Source: an uncultured Burkholderiales bacterium (GTDB lineage: Bacteria; Pseudomonadota; Gammaproteobacteria; Burkholderiales; Burkholderiaceae). Taken from it: 64,000 nt of DNA. Of the stretch, positions 1-8,479 are shown piece by piece; position 1 is the stretch's first letter; the number at the start of each line of letters is the position of its first letter. The position numbers were made by a program, and so were the translations under genes. The stretch lies in assembly GCA_946480465.1 (NCBI GenBank), contig CAMLJY010000025.1:1-64000 (forward strand), given 5' to 3'. The notes beneath the pieces are model-generated. The model was given only the letters and a program-made list of their open reading frames with translations. It ran no database searches and was not told the origin of the DNA.

Positions 1-409
1 CCAGCTTCAGCCGCGGCGCCAGCACCGGGTAGCTGGCCTTGCCGTCGTGCTCGACGACGAGCCCCGGCAGGTCGCCCAGGTGGCCATCGCCCCAGGGGGT
101 GCCGTGCTTCTTCGTGCCTGCGGGATCGAGGTGGCCGCCGGCGGCCATGCCGGCCACGGGCTTGCCGTCGCGCACCACGGGGGCACAGCTCGGGTTCTCG
201 TGCACGTGGAAGCCGTGCACGCCGGCAGGCAGGCCTTCCAGCGCCGGCGTGAACACCAGGCCATAGCGGCTTTCGGTGACGGCGACCGTGCCCAGGCGCT
301 TGGTGGCACCGGTCTCGTTGATCAGGTCGATGGGCACCACCAGCTGCGCCTGGGCAGCGGCAGCGGCGAAGGTCAGCGACAGCGCGGTCGCGGCGAGCAA
401 ACGAGGCAT
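1..409 (-). CDS. sodC: Cu/Zn superoxide dismutase (3' part beyond the window)
   Basis: Periplasmic Cu/Zn superoxide dismutase, which converts superoxide to hydrogen peroxide and oxygen. The 136 visible residues begin with a signal peptide ([10 protein letters not shown], hydrophobic to about residue 20). They contain the copper-ligand motif [10 protein letters not shown] (near residue 70), then GGHLDP and [16 protein letters not shown], the zinc-loop and metal-binding histidines of bacterial SodC. The start was chosen at 409 because GGAGAAG lies 4 bases upstream on the minus strand. The C-terminal part, including the last copper histidine and the electrostatic loop, lies outside the window, so activity cannot be fully judged. 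No operon partner is visible: 262 bases separate it from the next gene. Confidence 0.95.
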   Translation of the reverse strand, partial: MPRLLAATALSLTFAAAAAQAQLVVPIDLINETGATKRLGTVAVTESRYGLVFTPALEGLPAGVHGFHVHENPSCAPVVRDGKPVAGMAAGGHLDPAGTKKHGTPWGDGHLGDLPGLVVEHDGKASYPVLAPRLKL

Positions 410-671
410 GGGTCTTCTCCGGATTGAATGGGCCCCCAAGGACGCGGCCACCGGATGCGGCCCGGCACGGGCGGGCACCTCAGCGATTGGCCCTCGGATC
501 GATGTGGGCCGGCCGATCCTACTGGCAGCCGCAGCCTGATTCGTGACCAGGCATGACGTTCGGCCATGTGCGCGCTTCACGCGCGTCCAGCGCAGTCGCG
601 GCGGTGCGTGAGCGCAGTGCGGCGGTAGGGCGGCCTGCAGTGGCGGCGGTCAGCAAAGGCGCCGCCGCCCC

Positions 672-3269
672 TCACTCCGGCGCCTTGCGCAAGGTCTCCA
701 TCACCGGCCGCCGCAGCACCTCGCGCAGGCCCCACCAGCCGGCCACCAGCGCCAGCACGGCGCCGATGGCGGTGCTGGCCACCGGCACCCAGGGCGACGG
801 CGCCCAGCTGAATTCGAAGACCTGGCGCGCCATCACCCCGCCCACCGCCACCGCGGCCAGCGAGGCCAGGAAGCCGGCCAAGGCGCCCACGCCCAGCAGC
901 TCGGCCCGCTGCATGCGCTTGAGCAGCGACGAGCCGGCGCCCACCGCGCGCATCACCGCGTACTCGCGCGAGCGGCTCTCACGCGTGGCCGCCACGGCCG
1001 CGAACAGCACCACCAGGCCCGCGGCGAGCGTGAAGCCGAACAGGAACTCCACCGCGCGGATCACCTGGTCCAGCACCCGCTGCACCTGCGCCAGCGAGAC
1101 CGACACGTCGACGTTCGTGATGTTGGGAAACTGCCGCGTCAGCGCGCTGTCGAAACCCGGCTTGTCCGGCGCGCGGAAGGCGCTGATGTAGCTGGCCGGC
1201 ACGTCGTCCAGCCTGGCCACCGGGAACATCACGAAGAAATTGACCCGCATCGACTGCCAGTCCACCTTGCGCAGGCTGGTGATGCGGCCCTCCTTCGGCA
1301 TGCCGCCGATGTCGAAGCGCAGGCGGTCGCCCAGCTTCAGGCCCAGGGTCTGCGCCAGGCCTTCTTCCACGCTCAGCGCATCCGGCTCGTTGGGCGTCCA
1401 TCGGCCGGCGCTGATGCTGTTGTGTCCCGGCATCGTGTCGCCATGGCTCAGGTTGAACTCGCGCTCGACCAGGCGCTGCGCGCGGTCCTCCGCAAACTGG
1501 CTGGGCGCGACCTCGCGGCCGTTGATGGCCGTCAGCCGGCCGCGGATCATCGGGAACCAGTCATAACGCGCAACGCCAGCGGCCTTGAGCGTCGCCTGGA
1601 AGGCCTCGCCCTGCTCCGGCTGCAGGTTGATGACGAAGCGGTTCGGCGCGTCCTTGGGCGTGGCCTGGCGCCACGCGCTGATCAGGTCGGTGCGCAACAG
1701 CACCAGCAGCACCAGCGCCAACAGGCCCACCGACAGCGCCGACACCTGCAGCACCGCGAACGCCGGCCGCGCCGCCAGCTGGCGCGTCGCCAGCACCAGC
1801 CAGCGCGGCGCGCGCGACTCGGGCACCGCGCGCTTCAGCAGCGCCACCGCCACCCACGCCAGGAAGGCGAACAGCAGCACGGCCGCGGCAAAGCCGCCCA
1901 CGGCGATCAGCCCCAGCTTCAGGTCCGACGACGCCGCGACCAGCAGCGCCGCGAAGCCCGCCGTGCCGGCCAGCAGCACGCCGACCGAGGCGGCCTTCAG
2001 GCCGCCCACGTCGCGCCGGATCACCCGCAGCGGCGGCACCCGCGCCAGCTGCAGCACCGGCGGCAGGCCGAAGGCGGCCAGCAGCGTCATGCCCACGCCC
2101 AGCCCGAACAGTGCCGGCATGAAACCGGGGGCCGGCAAGGCCGCATCCATCAGCCCGGCGAGCAGGCGCACGAAGACGAAGTGGACGGCAAAGCCCAGCA
2201 GCACGCCGGCGGCGCTGGCGATCAGGCCGACGGCGCCGAACTCCAGCGCGTAGGCGCCGGCGATGGCGCGCTGCGGCGCGCCCAGCACCCGCAGCATCGC
2301 GCAGTCGTCGAGGTGCCGCTGCGCGAAATCGCGCGCGGCGATGGCCACCGCCACCGCCGACAGCAGCGCCGCCAGCAGCGCCACCAGGTTCAGGAAGCGC
2401 TGCGCGCGGTCCAGCGTCTGCCGCATCTCCGGCCGGCCGGATTCGAGGGACTCGATGCGCAGGCCGCGCAGCCGGGCCTCCTTGATGTGGGCCTCGGCCC
2501 ATCGAACGAACTGCCCCACCTGCGCGGCGCGGCCTTCCGGGGCGGCGACCGCCAACCGGTAGGTGACGCGGCTGGCGGGCTGGATCAGGCCGGTGGCGGG
2601 CAGGTCGGACGCATGCAGCATCACGCGCGGGGCAAAGCTCATGAAGCCGGCGCCGCGGTCGGGCTCGAGCGCAATCACCTGGGCAATCGTGAAGCGCTGG
2701 TCACCCAGCATCAGCGGGTCGCCCGGTGCCAGCTGCAGCTGGTCCAGCAACGCCGCATCCACCCACACGGTGCCCGGCGCGGGGCCATGCGCCAGCGCCT
2801 GTTCGGCGGCGCCGGCGGGGCCGCCGCGCACCCGCATCGCACCGCGCAGTGGGTAGCCGTCTGGCACGGCCTTCAACGCGACGAGCCGGCTGTCGCCGCC
2901 CTTCTCGTCCGGCGCGCGCGCCATGCTGGGAAAGGTGGCGGTGGCCACCACCTGCAGGCCCAGTTCACGTGCCTTGGCGCTGAAGGCGGGCGGCGCCGGC
3001 TGGTCGCTGGCCACCACCGCATCACCGCCCAGCAGTTGCCGCGCGTCACGCGCCAGCGCGCCCTGCAAGCGGTCGGCAAAAAAGCCCACCGCCGCCAGCG
3101 CCGCCACCGCCAGCATCACCGCCACCATCAGCAGCCGCAGCTCGCCGGCCCGGAAGTCGCGCCAGCCCTGCCGCCAGGCCAGGGCGACCGTGGAGATGGG
3201 CAGCGTTGTCTTCAGGGGCGGCGCGCTGGCCAGGGGTGGTCCGGGCTGGGCGGTGGCAGAGGCATCCAT
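672..3269 (-). CDS. FtsX-family ABC transporter permease (YbbP-like)
   Basis: An 865-residue inner-membrane permease with the duplicated FtsX/MacB architecture seen in YbbP-type proteins. One transmembrane helix lies near residues 40-60 (RLLMVAVMLAVAALAAVGFF), followed by a large periplasmic domain, a first four-helix FtsX core near 300-480, a second periplasmic domain, and a final FtsX core near 740-850 (FGFTLAAGLVVLFAAVAATR). YbbA/YbbP-type transporters are thought to extract or export lipids or lipid-linked substrates, but the substrate is unknown here. The ATPase subunit is not adjacent, as the neighbour is a divergent dioxygenase. The frame stays open upstream to 3449, but that extension would overlap the divergent gene start at 3431, and MDASATAQ at 3269 is a more credible N-terminus. 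Confidence 0.85.
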   Translation of the reverse strand: MDASATAQPGPPLASAPPLKTTLPISTVALAWRQGWRDFRAGELRLLMVAVMLAVAALAAVGFFADRLQGALARDARQLLGGDAVVASDQPAPPAFSAKARELGLQVVATATFPSMARAPDEKGGDSRLVALKAVPDGYPLRGAMRVRGGPAGAAEQALAHGPAPGTVWVDAALLDQLQLAPGDPLMLGDQRFTIAQVIALEPDRGAGFMSFAPRVMLHASDLPATGLIQPASRVTYRLAVAAPEGRAAQVGQFVRWAEAHIKEARLRGLRIESLESGRPEMRQTLDRAQRFLNLVALLAALLSAVAVAIAARDFAQRHLDDCAMLRVLGAPQRAIAGAYALEFGAVGLIASAAGVLLGFAVHFVFVRLLAGLMDAALPAPGFMPALFGLGVGMTLLAAFGLPPVLQLARVPPLRVIRRDVGGLKAASVGVLLAGTAGFAALLVAASSDLKLGLIAVGGFAAAVLLFAFLAWVAVALLKRAVPESRAPRWLVLATRQLAARPAFAVLQVSALSVGLLALVLLVLLRTDLISAWRQATPKDAPNRFVINLQPEQGEAFQATLKAAGVARYDWFPMIRGRLTAINGREVAPSQFAEDRAQRLVEREFNLSHGDTMPGHNSISAGRWTPNEPDALSVEEGLAQTLGLKLGDRLRFDIGGMPKEGRITSLRKVDWQSMRVNFFVMFPVARLDDVPASYISAFRAPDKPGFDSALTRQFPNITNVDVSVSLAQVQRVLDQVIRAVEFLFGFTLAAGLVVLFAAVAATRESRSREYAVMRAVGAGSSLLKRMQRAELLGVGALAGFLASLAAVAVGGVMARQVFEFSWAPSPWVPVASTAIGAVLALVAGWWGLREVLRRPVMETLRKAPE

Positions 3270-3430
3270 GGGCGGCGACGGTACACCAGCCGCGGTGGCG
3301 GAGTCGCCCGGATGCGCTTGCGCCCCCGCCGCAGGTGGGCCGAACGCGCGCGGGCTTCGGACAAGGCGGCTGAAGGCTGCGTGCAGCGGGTGCGAACGGC
3401 GGCGTGCCCGGCCGGTGCTGCAATGCCGGC

Positions 3431-4348
3431 ATGGACACGCCAGCCGCATCCGCCCTCACCGGCGTCACGACCGCCCCGGTCTTCGTCTCGCACGGCTCGC
3501 CGATGACGGCGCTGGAGCCGGGTGACACCGGACCGTTCTGGCGGCGGCTGGGCTCGGCGATCGACCGCCTGGCCGGCCGCCGGCCGACGGCGATCCTGGC
3601 CGTCTCGGCGCATTCGCTGGCGCGCGAGCCGGTACTGCTGGCCGCGGCGCAACACGCCACCGTGCACGACTTCGGCGGCTTTCCCGATGCGCTGTACCGC
3701 CTGCGCTACGACGCCGCCGGCGCCCCGGCGCTGGCCGGGCGCGTGGCCGCGCTGCTGCACTCGGCCGCGCTGCCGGCGCACCTGAGCGACAGCGGCGGCC
3801 TGGACCACGGCATCTGGACGCCGCTGCGCTTCAGCCACCCGGATGCCGGCGTGCCGGTGTTGCCGCTGGCCTTTCCGCCGGACTGGACGCCGGCGCAGCT
3901 CTTCGCGCTGGGCCAGGCACTGGCACCGCTGGCGGACGAAGGGGTGTGGCTCCTGGCCACCGGCAGCATCACGCACAACCTGCGCTTGCTCTTCGGCGCG
4001 CGGCGCCCCGCGCTGGATGCGCCCGAGATCGCCGAAAGCGCCGCCTTCCGCCGCTGGTTCGCCGAGCGCAGCGCCGCCTGCGACTGGGCCGCGCTGCTGG
4101 ACTACCGCCAGCGGGCGCCGCACGCGCTTGCCATGCATCCGAGCGACGAGCACCTGCTGCCCTGGTTCGTCGCCGCCGGTGCCGGCGGGCCGGCCGCGCC
4201 GCCGCAGCGCCTGCACGACGCGCTGACCTACGGCTGCCTGGGCATGGATGCCTACGCCTTCGGGCCGGCGGCCGCGGCGCTGATGGCGGCCACCGCCGCG
4301 CAGGCGCTCAGTTCGGACACACCTTCTCACCCGTCGCCTGGCGGGTGA
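3431..4348 (+). CDS. DODA-type class III extradiol ring-cleavage dioxygenase (YgiD-like)
   Basis: A 305-residue non-heme metal dioxygenase of the LigB/4,5-DOPA-extradiol-dioxygenase family. Family motifs are present in order: FVSHGSPM near residue 20 (metal-ligand His), HDFGGFPDALY near 80, SGGLDHGIWTPL near 120 (second metal His), ATGSITHNL near 177, and HPSDEHLLPW near 235 (His region of the active site). E. coli YgiD opens the ring of L-DOPA-like catechols in vitro; the natural substrate here is unknown. The ATG at 3431 gives the usual family length. The last 41 bases overlap tail-to-tail with the lipoprotein gene on the other strand. No aromatic-degradation genes lie nearby, so a housekeeping or detoxifying role is possible. 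Confidence 0.9.
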   Translation: MDTPAASALTGVTTAPVFVSHGSPMTALEPGDTGPFWRRLGSAIDRLAGRRPTAILAVSAHSLAREPVLLAAAQHATVHDFGGFPDALYRLRYDAAGAPALAGRVAALLHSAALPAHLSDSGGLDHGIWTPLRFSHPDAGVPVLPLAFPPDWTPAQLFALGQALAPLADEGVWLLATGSITHNLRLLFGARRPALDAPEIAESAAFRRWFAERSAACDWAALLDYRQRAPHALAMHPSDEHLLPWFVAAGAGGPAAPPQRLHDALTYGCLGMDAYAFGPAAAALMAATAAQALSSDTPSHPSPGG

Positions 4349-4646
4349 AGCACAGGCTCTCGTCACGCCTGGCCTGGGCGTCCTTGCGGGCGGCAGCCTG
4401 CTCGTTGGCGCCGCCGGACTCGGCCTGCCGCTGCTGCTGGTACTGGTCGTAGCCGGGCGGCACACGGCTGCGGCACTCGTCGTGCTGCGTCTTCGACACC
4501 TGCTGCTCGCAATGGCGCGCGGCCGAGTGCCGCTTGTTCTCGTAGACCAGCTCCGCAAGAACGCTGCAGCCCGCCAGCAGGGTGCCCGCGCCGAGAAGCA
4601 GCAGCGCATGCGCGGCGGACCGTGGAAGGGAGTACGGGGGCGGCAT
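4308..4646 (-). CDS. Small outer-membrane or periplasmic lipoprotein of unknown function
   Basis: A 112-residue protein with a clear lipoprotein signal: basic start, hydrophobic stretch LLLLGAGTLLAGC, and lipobox LAGC with the modified cysteine near residue 27. The residue after Cys is Ser, not Asp, so outer-membrane sorting is expected. The mature part is short, charged and Gln-rich (YDQYQQQRQ). It has three further cysteines near residues 46, 58 and 98, which could form a disulfide. I do not recognise the family. Its 3' end overlaps the dioxygenase gene by 41 bases in opposite orientation. It is transcribed away from the acetyltransferase gene, with about 100 bases of shared promoter space. 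Confidence 0.75.
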   Translation of the reverse strand: MPPPYSLPRSAAHALLLLGAGTLLAGCSVLAELVYENKRHSAARHCEQQVSKTQHDECRSRVPPGYDQYQQQRQAESGGANEQAAARKDAQARRDESLCFTRQATGEKVCPN

Positions 4647-4749
4647 CGACGGGATGTGCGTTCAGAGGCGAGCGGAGCCGGCATCTTACGGCCCCGCCTT
4701 GCTGCCACCGGTCACAACCTGCGCGCCCGAGCCGGCCTAGACTTTGGCG

Positions 4750-5358
4750 ATGCCCGCTGCCCGCCAACGCATCGCCACCGAACGCCTGCTGCTGCACGCC
4801 ACCGATCCGGCACTGGCCCCCGCCGTGGCCGACTACTACCGGCGCAACGCCGCTCACTTTGCACGCTGGGACCCGCCGCTGCCGCCCGACCATGCCCGAC
4901 TCGCCAGCGTCGCCGAATCGCTGGCCGAAGGCCGCCGCGCCTTCGACGAAGGCCGCGGCCTGCGCTGGTGGCTGGAACCGCGCAACAAGCCGGGCTGGGT
5001 GATCGGCTCGGTGCACTTCTCGGGCATCGCGCGCGGCCCCTTCCACGGCTGTGCGCTGGGCTACGGCCTGGACGTGCACCACACCGGCCGCGGCCTGATG
5101 CACGAGGCCTTGTCGGCGCTGCTGGACGAAGCCTTCTCGCCCGCCGTCAACCTGCACCGCGTGCAGGCCGCGATCCGCCCCGAGAACGCCCCCAGCCTGC
5201 GCGTCGTGCAGCGCCTGGGCTTCCGCGAGGAAGGCCTGGCGCGCGACTACCTCTACATCGACGGCGCCTGGCGCGACCACAAGCTGTTCGCGCTGCTGAA
5301 CCCCGGCTTCATCCGGCCGGAAAGCTGGCCGCGGGCGGTCGAGCTCACCACGGGCTGA
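4750..5358 (+). CDS. GNAT-family N-acetyltransferase (RimJ/RimL-type)
   Basis: A 202-residue acetyltransferase of the RimJ/RimL branch of GNAT. It opens with the characteristic IATERLLLHATDPA stretch. The acetyl-CoA loop is GLDVHHTGRGLMHEAL near residues 108-123 (the R/QxxGxG/A position reads HTGRGL), followed by HRVQAAIRPENAPSLRVVQRLGF, the conserved motif A/B region with the Asn of this subgroup. Members acetylate N-terminal Ala or Ser of ribosomal proteins, or small-molecule amines; substrate is not deducible. An in-frame TTG at 4744 precedes the chosen ATG by two codons. It is a stand-alone gene facing the BMP-family gene tail-to-tail. Confidence 0.88.
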   Translation: MPAARQRIATERLLLHATDPALAPAVADYYRRNAAHFARWDPPLPPDHARLASVAESLAEGRRAFDEGRGLRWWLEPRNKPGWVIGSVHFSGIARGPFHGCALGYGLDVHHTGRGLMHEALSALLDEAFSPAVNLHRVQAAIRPENAPSLRVVQRLGFREEGLARDYLYIDGAWRDHKLFALLNPGFIRPESWPRAVELTTG

Positions 5359-5448
5359 CGCGACCTCGCTGGTGGCGCGCGGCGGTCTCGGCGCCGCGCC
5401 GGCGCATCCCGCCGCGGCGCGCTGGATCGCCCGCGGCTGGTGATCGTT

Positions 5449-6534
5449 TCAGCGCGCAGCGGCGGGCATCCCACCGCTGACGCCCTGCACCAGCCAGTCC
5501 ATGCCGGCGATCTGCGCATCGGTCAGCGCGCCCTTGGCCAGCCGCTCGCGGCCGGTGTTGTCCACCAGGGGGCCGCTGAAGGGCTGGAAGCGCCCGCCGA
5601 GGATGGCCTGGCGGCGCCGCTCCAGGTCGACCTTCAGCTCGGCCGGCAGCGCCGGGTTCAGCGCCGAAAGCTGCACGAAGCCGTCCTTCATGCCGCCCCA
5701 CACCGGCTGCGGCTTCCACCTGCCGGCGATCACCGACTTGGCCACCTGCGTGTAGTAGCCGCCCCAGTGGTGCGTGACCGAGGCCAGCTGGGCCTGCGGC
5801 GCGAACTTCGACATGTCGCTCTGGTAGGCGACGACGGCAACGCCCTTCTCCTGCGCCGTCTGCGGCACGGCGGGCGAGCCGCTGTGGTTGGCCAGCACGT
5901 CCGCGCCCCGGCTGATCAGCGCCAGCGCCGCTTCGCGCTCGCGCGCGGGGTCGAACCAGGCGTTCAGCCACACCAGCTTGACCTCGGCCTTCGGGTTGGC
6001 CGCACGCATGCCCAGCGTGAAGGCATTGATGCCCTGCACCACCTCCGGCACCGGGAAGCCGGCGACATAGCCTGCGATGCCCGTCTTGCTGTGCCGGCCG
6101 GCCAGGTAGCCGGCCAGCCAGCGCGCTTCGTAATAACGCGCGTTGTACGTGTTCAGGTTCGCCGCGGTCTTGTAGCCGCCGGCGTGTTCGAACTTCACCG
6201 ACGGGAACTCCGCCGCCACGCGCAGCGCCGGCTCCAGGTAGCCGAAGCTGGTGGCGAAGATGAGGCCGCAGCCGTCGCGCGCCAGCTCGCGCATCACGCG
6301 CTCGCTGTCGGCGCCTTCGGGCACTGCTTCGACGAAGCGCGTCGTCACCCGGCCCTCCAGCGCCTTGGCCATCGCCTGGCGCCCCAGGTCGTGCTGGTGG
6401 CTCCAGCCGGCCTGGCCGACGGGGCTCACGTAGACGAAACAAGCCTGCAAGGGAGCGGCGGAAGCCGCCGGGAGCGCGCCGAGCGCGGAAGCAAGCAGCG
6501 CCGCCACGGCAGCGCCCTTGAGGTTTTTGTGCAT
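5449..6534 (-). CDS. BMP-family (PnrA-like) periplasmic substrate-binding protein
   Basis: A 361-residue binding protein of the Bmp/Med/PnrA family, whose studied members bind purine nucleosides for ABC import. The N-terminus is a cleavable signal peptide ending near AASAAPLQA; there is no lipobox, so it should be soluble in the periplasm. Family segments are visible: FVYVSPVGQAGWSHQHDLGR at the mature start, IFATSFGYLEPALRVAAEFP, YYEARWLAGYLAG near residue 130, and the ligand-pocket region SVTHHWGGYYTQVAKSV near 260. The ATG at 6534 is preferred over one at 6549 because GAGGA lies 6 bases before it. No permease or ATPase genes are adjacent, so it is an orphan binding protein here. A terminator separates it from the upstream MFS gene. 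Confidence 0.88.
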   Translation of the reverse strand: MHKNLKGAAVAALLASALGALPAASAAPLQACFVYVSPVGQAGWSHQHDLGRQAMAKALEGRVTTRFVEAVPEGADSERVMRELARDGCGLIFATSFGYLEPALRVAAEFPSVKFEHAGGYKTAANLNTYNARYYEARWLAGYLAGRHSKTGIAGYVAGFPVPEVVQGINAFTLGMRAANPKAEVKLVWLNAWFDPAREREAALALISRGADVLANHSGSPAVPQTAQEKGVAVVAYQSDMSKFAPQAQLASVTHHWGGYYTQVAKSVIAGRWKPQPVWGGMKDGFVQLSALNPALPAELKVDLERRRQAILGGRFQPFSGPLVDNTGRERLAKGALTDAQIAGMDWLVQGVSGGMPAAAR

Positions 6535-6563
6535 GGTTGTCCTCGACATGGCCCCGGGGAATG

Positions 6564-6596
6564 AAAAACGCCGGCTACGGGGGCACGCAGCCGGCG
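6564..6596 (-). terminator. Rho-independent terminator after the MFS gene
   Basis: An 8-base inverted repeat (CGCCGGCT / AGCCGGCG, arms 6589-6596 and 6569-6576) with a 12-base loop is followed on the minus strand by TTTTT at 6568-6564. It lies 19 bases after the stop of the MFS gene and 30 bases before the start of the BMP-family gene, so the two genes are probably transcribed separately. Confidence 0.8.
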
Positions 6597-6614
6597 TCGA
6601 AGTGCGCGATTGTC

Positions 6615-7829
6615 TCAGACCGGTCTGGCGGCGCCGCGGGCGCCCTCCCCACCCTCCACGCCCTCGGCGCCCTGGCCCACGCCGCGCAGCGCGGCCCAGG
6701 CCAGCGGCACGGCCAGCAAGGCGAACACGGCCCCGGCGACCGCGGCCGCGGGCCAGCCCCAGCGTTCGACCCCCGCGGCCATCAGCGGCGGCCCGGCCAG
6801 CGCGCCGCCGGCACCGAACTGCGCGATCAAGCCGTTCGCGCGCACCATGCCGGCCCGCCCGCCCGCCACCGCCGGCAGCCACGCAAAAGCCAGGCTGAAG
6901 TAGATGCCCGCGATGGCGTTCAGAACCGTTGCCAGCAAAGCCACACGCCACACCTCGGGCGATTCGACGAAGACGCCGAAGAGCATCAGCCCCGGCAGCA
7001 CGGTGGTCGCGACGATCGGCGCCAGCGGCGCCACATGCCGCCGCGCCAGCACCGCCGCCGCCACGCTGCCCAGCACCGCCGCGAGCGAGGCCACCGCCGT
7101 CCAGTGCGCCGCCAGTGCCGCCGAGGCCCCGCCGCGCTGCACCAGGTAGCTCGGCAGCAGCGCCAGCAGGCCCACCTCGTACAGCGTGCAGCAGCCGAAA
7201 GACGCGGCCAGGCACCACGGGCCCCAGCCGCCCCGGCGGTCGCCCTGGTCCTGCGCGCTGCCCGCCGGCACCCGCCCGGCCGGCGCTGCCCAGGCGCAGG
7301 CAGCCAGCGCCAGCAGTGCCATCGCGCCGCCCACCAGCATCGCCCCGCGCCAGGACATCAGCGTCGCCAGCCCGCCCCAACTCCAGGCCCCGAGCGCCAG
7401 CCCCACCGGGACGAAGCTGCTCCAGAGCGCCAGTGCCACCCGCACCGACGGCCCGGCCACCGCGGCAATCATCACCGGCACGGTGACGATGACGCCCAGG
7501 TGCCCCAGGCTCTCCAGCAGCCGCCACCCGATCAGCCCCGGCGCGCCCTGGGCGGACGCCGTACCGAGCCCCGCCGCCGCCAGGCACGCCAGGCCACCCA
7601 GCAACGTGCGGCGCAGGCCGATCTTCAACGCCAGCACGCCGGCCACCGCGCCCAGCAGCGCGCCGCCGGCCTCCAGCAGCGATATGGCGCCGGCGACCGT
7701 GGTCAGGCTGAGGCGCAGGTCCGCTGCCACGACCGGCGCCAGCGCGGACATCTTGCCCAGCTGCGCCGCCGAGAACACGCCGACCAGGTAGTAGCCGAAA
7801 ATCGGCGCCCAGCGCGCCCGGTCAGACAC
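6615..7829 (-). CDS. MFS transporter (drug/metabolite carrier type)
   Basis: A roughly 404-residue major-facilitator protein with about 12 hydrophobic segments, for example FGYYLVGVFSAAQLG at the N-terminus and AAAVAGAVFALLAVPLAWAA at the C-terminus. The loop 2-3 motif resembles ALKIGLRRTLLGG. The substrate is unknown. The GTG at 7829 is preferred because GGAAGG sits about 7 bases upstream. An in-frame ATG five codons earlier, at 7844, would share its CATG with the ATG of the divergent XRE gene. The XRE-type regulator next door is a plausible controller of this carrier. The gene ends at a good terminator. Confidence 0.85.
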   Translation of the reverse strand: MSDRARWAPIFGYYLVGVFSAAQLGKMSALAPVVAADLRLSLTTVAGAISLLEAGGALLGAVAGVLALKIGLRRTLLGGLACLAAAGLGTASAQGAPGLIGWRLLESLGHLGVIVTVPVMIAAVAGPSVRVALALWSSFVPVGLALGAWSWGGLATLMSWRGAMLVGGAMALLALAACAWAAPAGRVPAGSAQDQGDRRGGWGPWCLAASFGCCTLYEVGLLALLPSYLVQRGGASAALAAHWTAVASLAAVLGSVAAAVLARRHVAPLAPIVATTVLPGLMLFGVFVESPEVWRVALLATVLNAIAGIYFSLAFAWLPAVAGGRAGMVRANGLIAQFGAGGALAGPPLMAAGVERWGWPAAAVAGAVFALLAVPLAWAALRGVGQGAEGVEGGEGARGAARPV

Positions 7830-7842
7830 CCTGCCCCCTTCC

Positions 7843-8421
7843 ATGCAACCCACGCCCGCCATCCATTGCGGCGACGCCCGCCAGCTGGGTGCCGCGCTGC
7901 GGCGCTGGCGGGTCCTGCGCCGCATCAAGCAGCAGCACGCGGGCGAGCTGCTGGGGGTGTCGCAAGCCACCATCTCGCGCTGGGAGAACGGCCGCCAGCT
8001 GCCCGACCCCGACGAGGAAACCGCGCTGCGCCAGCTGATGCATGCCCGCCTGGACAGCGCGGCCGAACGCGAGTTGGCGCGCCTGGTGGAGCAATCCACC
8101 CGCCCGGTGCACCTGGTGTGCGACCTGACGCACCGGCTGCTGGCGCTGTCGCCCGCGCGCGAACGGCAATGCCACGTCCCGCGCTCGCAGTTGCTGGGCC
8201 GCGCCCTTTGGCGTTATGCCAGCCCGGAGATCGTGGCGGCCGAGGCGCGCCTGGCTTCGCTGCATTGGTTCGGCCCCGCGCCGCCGGCGCTGGAGTTCGT
8301 CACCGGCGCCAACCACGACCCGGAGGTCGAGATCGAACCAAGCCGCATGCGCTGGGTCCGCTTCCAGCTGTCGGACGGCAGCGCGGCGCGGCTGGTGGAG
8401 ACGCTGGACCCGCCCGGCTGA
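7843..8421 (+). CDS. XRE-family transcriptional regulator with C-terminal sensor-like domain
   Basis: A 192-residue protein. Residues about 12-60 form a Cro/C1-type helix-turn-helix (LRRWRVLRRIKQQHAGELLG, then VSQATISRWENGRQLPDP, the typical second and recognition helices). The remaining 130 residues form an unrecognised domain, perhaps PAS/MmyB-like, that could bind a ligand. The ATG at 7843 is needed to keep the whole HTH but has no Shine-Dalgarno sequence, so a leaderless transcript is possible. It is divergent from the MFS gene, with starts only 13 bases apart (or overlapping), and so probably controls that carrier and itself. Confidence 0.85.
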   Translation: MQPTPAIHCGDARQLGAALRRWRVLRRIKQQHAGELLGVSQATISRWENGRQLPDPDEETALRQLMHARLDSAAERELARLVEQSTRPVHLVCDLTHRLLALSPARERQCHVPRSQLLGRALWRYASPEIVAAEARLASLHWFGPAPPALEFVTGANHDPEVEIEPSRMRWVRFQLSDGSAARLVETLDPPG

Positions 8422-8479
8422 ATCCGCAGCCCGGGCACCGGGACGCACCCGAGCCTGCCGGCGCATCCGCCAGCAAGGG

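Noticed and set aside
410..671. Possible small gene between sodC and the permease
   Set aside because: No frame has a ribosome site or a recognisable product; treated as intergenic.
3270..3449. 60-codon N-terminal extension of the FtsX-type permease
   Set aside because: It would overlap the divergent dioxygenase start and has low-complexity Arg/Ala sequence with no membrane feature.
1422..3506. A 694-codon plus-strand frame opposite the FtsX-type permease
   Set aside because: Rich in Arg, Gln and His with no motif or ribosome site; the minus frame carries clear transmembrane helices.
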